Source: Rhizophagus sp. LPA8_4_AMF
Lineage: Eukaryota; Glomeromycota; Glomeromycetes; Glomerales; Glomeraceae
Length of the DNA stretch: 37,823 bases
NCBI GenBank assembly: GCA_021464525.1
Contig: JADRCO010000320.1
Location: 1 to 37,823, forward strand
Direction: 5' to 3'
In this document: positions 31,288 to 37,823 of the stretch, one piece after another
Layout: every line of letters starts with the position of its first letter
Position numbering within the stretch: position 1 is the stretch's first letter
Made by a program: the position numbers and the translations under genes
The notes under the pieces: generated by a model
Seen by the model: the letters and a program-made list of their open reading frames with translations, nothing else
What the model was told of the DNA's origin: nothing
Database searches by the model: none

Positions 31288-32934
31288 TTAAATAATATTA
31301 TTTATAAAAATACGTAAATCAGAACTTTTTTGTACTATAATATTATGTAATTTAAATTCATTTACTTCATCTTCTAAAAAAAGCAATTCACTATAACGAA
31401 ATAAATGAAATAATTCTGAAAAAGCCAAATATTTAATCCTTTTCTCTTTCATAATATATTCCTTTACATAAAATAAAATACTATCTCTTTCATTTTTCGA
31501 TATATTACTAATTAATAATTTCTTAATAAAAGTATTTTGAGAATTTCTTAAAAATATTTCAAAATCACTTGTATTAAATGAAAGTGATAAATGTAAATAT
31601 TCTAATTTAGAAGGAAGAACTTGTCCTAAATTTTTTAATACACTTGAACTTATTAATTCACCATAATCATTACTATTCAATATGATAGTAATATAATTAA
31701 TAGTTTGTCCAATATTTTCAATTAAATGATAAATATTAATATCATCAGATTTATCTGAAGAAAAGTATCTAATTTTTGTACAATATTTCATAACTAATCT
31801 AAGTAATTGTTGTCTTAATTCTTCATATTCTTCATCACTCGTATATCCAAATTCAAAATTTACAAAATTTTCTAAATAATCGCCACATTTTTGTAACAGT
31901 AATTGTAATGATTCAATATGTAATATTTCTTTCATAAATAAAGATCTCAATTTAAAAGGCTTAGTAACTTTAATAATTTGTTGAACAAAATCAGAATTTA
32001 AAGAATAACAATCAAGGATATGAATAGATTCTAAAACATTCAATTGATCAAATACTTCTTGCAAAATACTAACTATATTTTTAAAATCGATGTAACAAAA
32101 TATAATTGTATTTAAAGTATTTGAACAATTAGAATTTTTTAATAATGAAAATGGTTTATATAATAACGTATCATTTCTAAATCCAAATGAAATTCTTTTG
32201 AGATTATGTTGTGGAATAATTATTTGTGATACCCATTTTTCAATTAAAGAGCTATTTCTGACATCAGTTATATAAAAATCAAAAACAATTGATGAAATTG
32301 AACTACTATTAGAATATAAAAATTTTAATAAATGAATGATAACCATGATATTTTGAGTAATACCAAACCAAATTCCAATTTGGAGTGTTAAATGTTTAAT
32401 GTTGTAAGTAAAATTTGGATTTTGTAATATAAAATCTATAACATCATTAAAATATGTAAAATGACTATCCGTAACCATTTCAACTTCAAAAGAATGTAAA
32501 TTTCCATCATTCTCAAGGAACATTTCAAATAATGACCTATAAACTAATTTTTTTAGCTTCTCAGGATTATTATTCACTAAAGAGTCAACCCACTTTTCAA
32601 CAGAAAAATAAATTCTATTTGTATTTAAATACTTAATAAGGCTAGGATAATTGAATAATAATTTATTTGAGGGTAATAATAAATTATTAGTAATTCCATA
32701 TTCATTAAATTTTTCTTTATCATCTTCATTTAAATGGGATAAATAAATTTTAATACAATGATAATTTTGAGTAGGAGCTGAAAAAGGATCTTCCCATAAT
32801 AACGGAATGGCTAAATGACACCATAATCTATTAACTAAAATACATGAATACAATGTTGAAAAATCTTTTCTAAAATACTGTATAATTTCATCTGTTAATT
32901 CAGGTAAATCTGAAAATATTTTTGAGTATGCCAT
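31288..32934 (-). CDS. F-box-like protein, copy 2 (548 residues)
   Basis: This single-exon paralogue of the gene at 26163 is roughly 70% identical by eye, with small in-frame indels (for example near PSNKLL and VNFEFG). It starts MAYSKIFSDLPELTDEII and has the F-box-like core LYSCILVNRLWCHLAIPLLW. The stretch of about 60 residues from LNVLESIHIL to GDYLENF is almost unchanged between copies, while the segments before it have diverged, which suggests constraint on that part of the substrate-binding region. The orientation is opposite to copy 1 and convergent. The frame is intact. The Skp1-adaptor role follows from the F-box; substrates are unknown. Confidence 0.88.
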   Translation of the reverse strand: MAYSKIFSDLPELTDEIIQYFRKDFSTLYSCILVNRLWCHLAIPLLWEDPFSAPTQNYHCIKIYLSHLNEDDKEKFNEYGITNNLLLPSNKLLFNYPSLIKYLNTNRIYFSVEKWVDSLVNNNPEKLKKLVYRSLFEMFLENDGNLHSFEVEMVTDSHFTYFNDVIDFILQNPNFTYNIKHLTLQIGIWFGITQNIMVIIHLLKFLYSNSSSISSIVFDFYITDVRNSSLIEKWVSQIIIPQHNLKRISFGFRNDTLLYKPFSLLKNSNCSNTLNTIIFCYIDFKNIVSILQEVFDQLNVLESIHILDCYSLNSDFVQQIIKVTKPFKLRSLFMKEILHIESLQLLLQKCGDYLENFVNFEFGYTSDEEYEELRQQLLRLVMKYCTKIRYFSSDKSDDINIYHLIENIGQTINYITIILNSNDYGELISSSVLKNLGQVLPSKLEYLHLSLSFNTSDFEIFLRNSQNTFIKKLLISNISKNERDSILFYVKEYIMKEKRIKYLAFSELFHLFRYSELLFLEDEVNEFKLHNIIVQKSSDLRIFINNII

Positions 32935-33090
32935 GTTGGTGAAAGAAAAAAAATGCCCATTTTAAAATGAAATTTATTAATTTTAGTAGCGTTTGTTGTG
33001 CTACCTCCATAAAAAGGCAACAATAGAACCAAAAATTTTATGTAAATCATTTCTTTTTTAGTTAATCCAAATAGTTCCGGTTTTGAAGCA
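32935..33090 (-). promoter_or_regulatory. 5' flank of F-box copy 2
   Basis: It aligns with 26027-26162 upstream of copy 1, with the conserved GGATTAACTAAAAAAG, ATTGTTGCCTTTTTAT and CAACATGG. The short frames through this region encode LTKK-x(2)-IY in both copies (LTKKGTIY and LTKKEMIY), which could mean that it was once coding or simply reflect the shared DNA. Confidence 0.5.
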
Positions 33091-33206
33091 TTTGTCATGA
33101 TCGTCATATGACATTCGTACTCTGTAACACTAGTATATATACAGATGCATATCATTTATTATTATTTTTTTCTGTTATCAATTCTTTTATCGCCAATCAA
33201 TATTTT

Positions 33207-33398
33207 ATGGTAGACATTTCTTATGTTAAAAGTCCTACTGTTTTAGGCAGGTCCCCCACCACTGTAGTGCAGCAGCAGATGATTATTACACAAACCGAAC
33301 AAAAAATTTCTCTTCGGAATTTTTGGTTTGAAATTGATGCCGATTACGCAAGATCGACAAAAAACAGTTTCAAAAAAATCACAAGAAAATGTATGTAG
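33207..33398 (+). CDS. Hypothetical 63-residue protein or first exon
   Basis: This ATG frame has protein-like composition: DISYVKSPTVLGRSPTTVVQ, then TQTEQKISLRNFWFEIDADY. It is divergent from F-box copy 2. No domain is recognised. It may be an exon of a longer plus-strand gene whose remains are seen at 33.9-34.5 kb, but no in-phase splice chain could be built. Confidence 0.3.
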   Translation: MVDISYVKSPTVLGRSPTTVVQQQMIITQTEQKISLRNFWFEIDADYARSTKNSFKKITRKCM

Positions 33399-33889
33399 TG
33401 TATGTAACACAGTCATTTTTTTGTGCTAAAAAAAAATCTTACAAAAAGGCAAATGATTAGCAATACGTGATATTTTACAAACCTTTTTGAGAACGTAAAT
33501 AAGATTATAAATTTGTGCTCTTTGTCACAAATGGCAATAAGAAATAAATTTAGAAAAATTTTCCAAACTTTTGGATGGTGTTGGGTTGAAAGATAATATT
33601 GGAGTTTATCACAATGGTATGAATAATATACAAAATTCTTTAAATAAATCCATTTTTTAAAAATGCAAAAAAGCTTGAGATAAAAGTAATAAATAGGTTA
33701 ATAGATTATTTAATTTGAACTGGTAAGTGCTTTGAATTTACAATAAATTATAAAGTGAATTTAAATTTAATGGGTAGGGTGCTATATAATATCACCAAAC
33801 TGCGAATGGGAGTATGCTAATTTAAACAAAAATGTCCTTAATTTTGTTTAAAATTCATCCTTTAATTTATCTGTTATTCATCTAAGTCT
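33399..33889. other. Spacer, no gene seen
   Basis: AT-rich DNA without a supported frame or motif. Confidence 0.35.
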
Positions 33890-34520
33890 ATTTCAGTTTG
33901 CAATTAAGTAATCGTCATCAAGTCACAACAATTTATAAACTAGTACGAGACAATATGGTGTCAGAAGATCTCATGAAACTATTGATGAGACAGTTGAGGC
34001 ACGTTTTCAAAGTCGTAAAGTAATAAACGAATTTCTTTAATAGGTAATGAAAAAATTAATCCAAGATATTTCTTTGATGTATTAAATATTATTTAATGAT
34101 GAATCTGCTAACTCAACATTTTCATTTTAGTTTATTTTTATGGAAATATTTATAAATTTATTTAACTTTATTTATTTGCGAGTTTATTATTTTTTTATAA
34201 TTATATTAAACTTTATTATTGAAAGTTATACAGTTAGTTAAGGGTTACACGTCGACTGAAGATGTGGTAAATGATATGATAAGTAAAGCTATTGAAGCAA
34301 AACTAATGCCATTCGATAAAGAAGATAAAAAAAGTGTTTGAAGATACAAATAATGATATTTCAAGATAAGAATTAACATTACAGATCGAAGTACATTGAT
34401 ATAAAAGAAGAAAACTTATACATTGGTTCAGCTAAGGTAATAAAGACTTCCAATGGTACGTTAGTTTAGAGAAAAAGAGGAAAGGAGTGAGGACGTGTTT
34501 GGTGGTATATAGAAGGTTAA
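33890..34520 (+). pseudogene. Broken plus-strand coding-like fragments
   Basis: Three pieces stand out from the AT-rich background. The first (about 33955-34040) reads QYGVRRSHETIDETVEARFQ. The second (about 34225-34341) reads VIQLVKGYTSTEDVVNDMIS then KAIEAKLMPFDKEDKKSV and ends at a TGA. The third (about 34440-34530) reads FQWYVSLEKKRKGVRTCLVV. Stops and frame changes separate them, and no GT-AG chain joins them convincingly. I read this as a decayed gene of unknown family. Confidence 0.28.
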
Positions 34521-35151
34521 AGAAAAAGAAAAATAATCAATTAAATATTACCAAGGAGAGGCGTAGGTGATTAGTTAGTTTTTTACTTGTTTTTTTAGAT
34601 ACTATAATATGCGTTTATAAAATAGTTAACGTAATTATTGGGTAGAATGGTAGATGTATTTGAAAATTTACATGAAACTTAAATATGTAATTTATAACAT
34701 TGATATTCTACTTTGATCTCATTAAAAATATGTCATCATATACATTAATTTGGCTTATTTATAAAACTTTTTTTTTTTAAAAAAAATTCACTAAACTCAT
34801 AATAAATAATTTTGTTTAACCTAACTTTTTTGCAATTCTTAAACAGTACAATAAAATGTTTAAGATAACATTATGTACGTTCGTTAGTCAATAATTTTAT
34901 TTTTTTTTCGAAAAGTTGATATTAAAAGTTTTATTAAGTTGTTTTTTTTTTTTGAAAAGAGCATAATTCTTTACAGTTTTTGCATAAATCTAAAATATAT
35001 ATTATAAAGTTTTAACTTAAATCTAAGCTTCGATGATCACATGCAAATTCTGCAATTATTATATTCACGTTGACGATGTTAAATCACGTGTGTTTCTCAT
35101 CTAGTTTCATACTTTTTCTTTTTTTTTTTTTTTTTTCTTTTTTTTTTTTTT

Positions 35152-35183
<32 letters not shown>

Positions 35184-36471
35184 CTATATATATTTTTTAA
35201 TTTATTTATAATTTTGTATGATAAATTTCTCAATTTACTATGAAAGAAATCAAAACAGTCCAGTGACGACATATTTTGAGTAAATAAAAGATTTTTGATA
35301 TTATTAAATTGTCCATTAACTGAAGAATTAATTAATGGACAAATGAAAAATAAAAACGGTGGGTATAAGTACAAATTTATAAATTATTTTAATTAAAATA
35401 ACAGAGAGATCCTAAAATCTAAGATTATTTTATATTTACAAAAAGCTTTTATTTTATTAACGTTATTAGAATATTTGTTATTATTCAAGAATTACAAGAT
35501 ATCATTTATATTATTAACAAAGTTTATAAAGTATTTTGATAATTTTACAAAAATAGTGCAAAAGTATACGGTATACTTATAGCAAAATTTTATCAATATA
35601 ATAGATTATCTCAAAGTTTATAAAATATCAAGCATTATTTATTATAATATTCTTAGTACTGACTTGAGTGCGAGTTTGAATTTATAAATTAACTCGAGTT
35701 GCATAATGTGTTCTAAATTTTATTCCAAAACACAAATAAATGAAAACCATACATATTTATGTATTTTTATTATATATAGTCAATACCTAAATGAATAAAA
35801 TGCAGAAACAAAAATTTTACTTGGAAAAATTAGTTTCACTTTATCAATAATAATTAATACATTTTAGAATATTCAATCCGCACAATTAATGTATGTTCTT
35901 TTTATCACATATTCTTTATGTAGCTATTCTTGTATTTCATTAACTGTTCTTTATGATACTTTTAATTGATGGCAAGTAAAAAAACAATATGAAAATTAAA
36001 AAGCTAAATTTTTGAGGGTGGATAATCAATTTCTAAATATTATGACTTATTTTTATATTTTATCTCACGTAAAAAAAATACAAATACTAAGTTTTCATTT
36101 CACAATAATCCATAATAATAGAATAAATCGTACATATATATAAAAATAATTTATCAAGCCATCAAGCCATATTTAATATAATAGTTACTATAATAAAGGT
36201 AAGGCATCACTAAACAGTACTAATTTTTTTTACTTAAAACTCAGTTTCCTTGTTTATTAACCACGACACTTATTTATAGAAATATTAGATAATTTAATAT
36301 AATCAAATTTATTAATAAAAGGTAATTTCAAACAAATTTTTTTATAATTGACTTACTATATTTTCATAAAATGTCCAAGAATAACATTTTAACATTGTCC
36401 TCAATCTCCCTTCAAAATAAATTACATCTTTTTATACTTATTCCAAATATTTTATTTCAAGCAAACAGTGT
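34521..36471. other. AT-rich spacer downstream of the right-hand kinase
   Basis: No gene is seen. The region includes a long poly-T tract (listed separately) and a CTCGAG-like word pair near 35665-35698 (TTGAGTGCGAGTTTGAATT and AACTCGAGTT). The 3' UTR of the kinase should lie just below 36472. Confidence 0.4.
35113..35180. repeat. Poly-T tract of about 68 bases
   Basis: This is an almost pure T run with isolated C and A interruptions. On the minus strand it is a poly-A tract, as left by retroposition, but no recognisable retrocopy adjoins it. Its length is prone to sequencing and assembly error. Confidence 0.85.
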
Positions 36472-37823
36472 TTAATTACTTTCATCTATAATAAATAGGA
36501 TAATAAATTAGTTTAATTAACAACTTTAATAGATCAAAAACATCACGTGCAATAGTAATTAATTACCTTTAGTATCAAGTTTAGTGAAATCAATTTCTAA
36601 AGATTCTATAAATATTGGCTGTTAACATTTTAAAACTAATTTAAATTATTAAAGTAAATTATATATTTACCTGAATATTCCATTCCAAGTAATTTATTAT
36701 TATTGTCTGCATTTTTTGGTTCTGGAAGATTTCTAAAGTCTAAAAGTCTACTTATGTAAACTGCTTGAGGATGTGTCATATATGAGAGAGTACTAGTAGA
36801 TGATGTTGATTGAACTATTGAAAATGACTTTTTGTTAATTTCGTCCGCTTCTTTGCTTTGTTCACAAATTACAGAATTTGTGTTTCTCTCTTCAAGAATT
36901 AAATTCCATAATAAATTTCGTAAATCAACTGCTTTAGGTCGATTCGAAGGGTCAGCATCCCAACATTGATTAATAATATTAATAATTAGTTGAGGAATTT
37001 TATAATTAGATTTTGGTCTCAACCCATAACAAATTTTTATTGTTAAAAATTCATCATGAGATACATCATGATAAGGAGGCAATCCTGTACAAATTTCATA
37101 TGCAATGATCCCAAATCCATAAATATCACTCGCTTGAGTATATTCTTTTCCTTTCAAAACTTCCGGAGCTACATAAGGTAATACTCCATATATTTTTTTA
37201 TTATCACTTTGAAAGGGCTTAACATTTGCTGGTCGGCATAATCCCAAATCAGTAATAAAAGACCAACCATACGAAAAATTACTTAATATATTTCCACAAT
37301 GAAAATCCTGATGAATTAATCCACTATTATGAATATTACTAAGACCAATTGAAATTTGCCACAAAATTTCAATCTTTTTCGCCCAATCTATTGAATTAAA
37401 ATTATCATTTAAATATTGTCTTAAACTACCATCTTTTAAATCCATCACCATCATAAAATTATTTGTTTTTGGATCTTTGGTAATACCAAAACAACGAACT
37501 ACATAACTATTTCCATCAGAGTCACATGCTAAATTATTTGACTCAACCTTAAAAGAAAAATTATAGTTAATTTTATATTTATGAAGGCTAATAATATTAA
37601 ATTCATAAGAAAAATAACTTACTTCTTTTAAAAATTCGATTGTAATGCTCTGTGAGTTATGCAAACATTTTAAAGCAACTTTTGTCTCATTATTTCTTAC
37701 CCATCGATTATTACTATAACCCCATCCCAAAATATATCCCTCATTCCAAACTGCTTTAAAAGTAGTTCCAAATCCTCCTTTTGCTAAATATTCAATATCT
37801 TCAAATTTATCATATTCAATCCA
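36472..37823 (-). CDS. TKL-type protein kinase, 3' part (5' end beyond the window)
   Basis: Exons are 37823-37623 (open at the window edge), 37547-36671, 36605-36567 and 36485-36472; phases agree and the protein ends TKDESN. The visible part covers nearly the whole kinase domain: LAKGGFGTTFKA (Gly-rich loop), VALK (ATP-binding Lys), YLNDNF, then HQDFHCGNIL (catalytic loop with Gln replacing the Arg of HRD), DLG replacing DFG, APE, and a C-lobe with DIYGFGIIAYE and RP-KAVDLRNL. A Ser/Asn-rich tail follows. The first visible intron (37622-37548, 75 bases, GTAAGT...AAG) has no in-frame stop, so a naive ORF runs through it; splicing restores FLKE-VESNN. The HQD/DLG form is frequent in this expanded family. 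Substrate and pathway are unknown. Confidence 0.88.
37548..37622 (-). other. 75-base stop-free intron in the right-hand kinase
   Basis: It has a strong GTAAGT donor and a T-rich TTTTAAG acceptor. Length is a multiple of three and the translation (25 codons, Tyr/Phe/Ile/Asn-rich) is unlike kinase sequence between the beta-3 and beta-4 regions. Retention would insert 25 residues without breaking the frame. Confidence 0.7.

Noticed and set aside
35113-35180. Poly-T tract as the tail of a processed pseudogene
   Set aside because: No spliced-gene copy or target-site duplication could be seen next to it.
1-37823. tRNA, rRNA and CRISPR arrays
   Set aside because: I scanned for T-arm (GGTTCRA) and conserved rRNA-like stretches and for evenly spaced identical repeats, and none was convincing. 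The tandem arrays found have long diverged units without spacers.

Overview
The window looks like a nuclear scaffold segment from an arbuscular mycorrhizal fungus (Glomeromycotina, most likely Rhizophagus or a close relative). The reasons are: strongly AT-rich DNA; short GT-AG introns with T-rich acceptors ending in TTTTAG or TATAG; long gene-poor, repeat-rich spacers; and members of families that are greatly expanded in these fungi (TKL-type kinases, some with a Cys-rich N-terminus, and F-box-like proteins that begin MA-SKIFS). The species assignment rests on recognition of family signatures, not on a search.

Layout. 1-210 is a probable DNA-transposon end with repeated CCGTATA motifs. 1.5-3.4 kb (minus strand) holds decayed coding relics, including a small membrane-protein fragment and a coiled-coil fragment. 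3.6-4.2 kb is a degenerate tandem repeat. 4886-7336 (minus) is a complete five-exon kinase gene that carries one in-frame stop codon. 7.7-12 kb is largely non-coding and contains a nearly palindromic hAT-type MITE with perfect 8-bp target duplications (10901-11221), plus a pair of inverted 32-bp repeats about 3 kb apart. 12.3-12.7 kb holds a frameshifted RING-like relic. 12929-13870 (minus) is a probable multi-pass membrane protein whose model needs a very short intron. 14143-14581 is a second TIR element. 16985-17240 is a purine-only tract, followed by a tandem repeat of about 125 bp.

18297-21035 (minus) is the best-resolved gene: 13 exons, every intron phase consistent, 589 residues. I do not recognise its function, but its N-terminal half looks like two tandem KH-like folds. 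23098-23399 is a frameshifted fragment of a repeated protein family, and 25512-25731 has a classic Helitron 3' end. 26163-27782 (plus) and 31288-32934 (minus) are two F-box-like paralogues in convergent orientation, and their homology continues into the 5' and 3' flanks. 33.2-34.5 kb holds weaker coding-like fragments. 36472-37823 (minus) is the 3' portion of a second TKL kinase that runs off the right edge; its second intron there is 75 bp and free of stops.

The intact genes do not form an operon or an obvious pathway. They are typical lineage-expanded signalling (kinase) and ubiquitin-adaptor (F-box) genes set in transposon-derived DNA. I found no tRNA, rRNA or CRISPR array, and no clear evidence of a new multi-gene system. 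The items most worth following up are the 589-residue KH-like protein, the hAT MITE, the Helitron terminus, the stop-interrupted kinase and the F-box inverted duplication.
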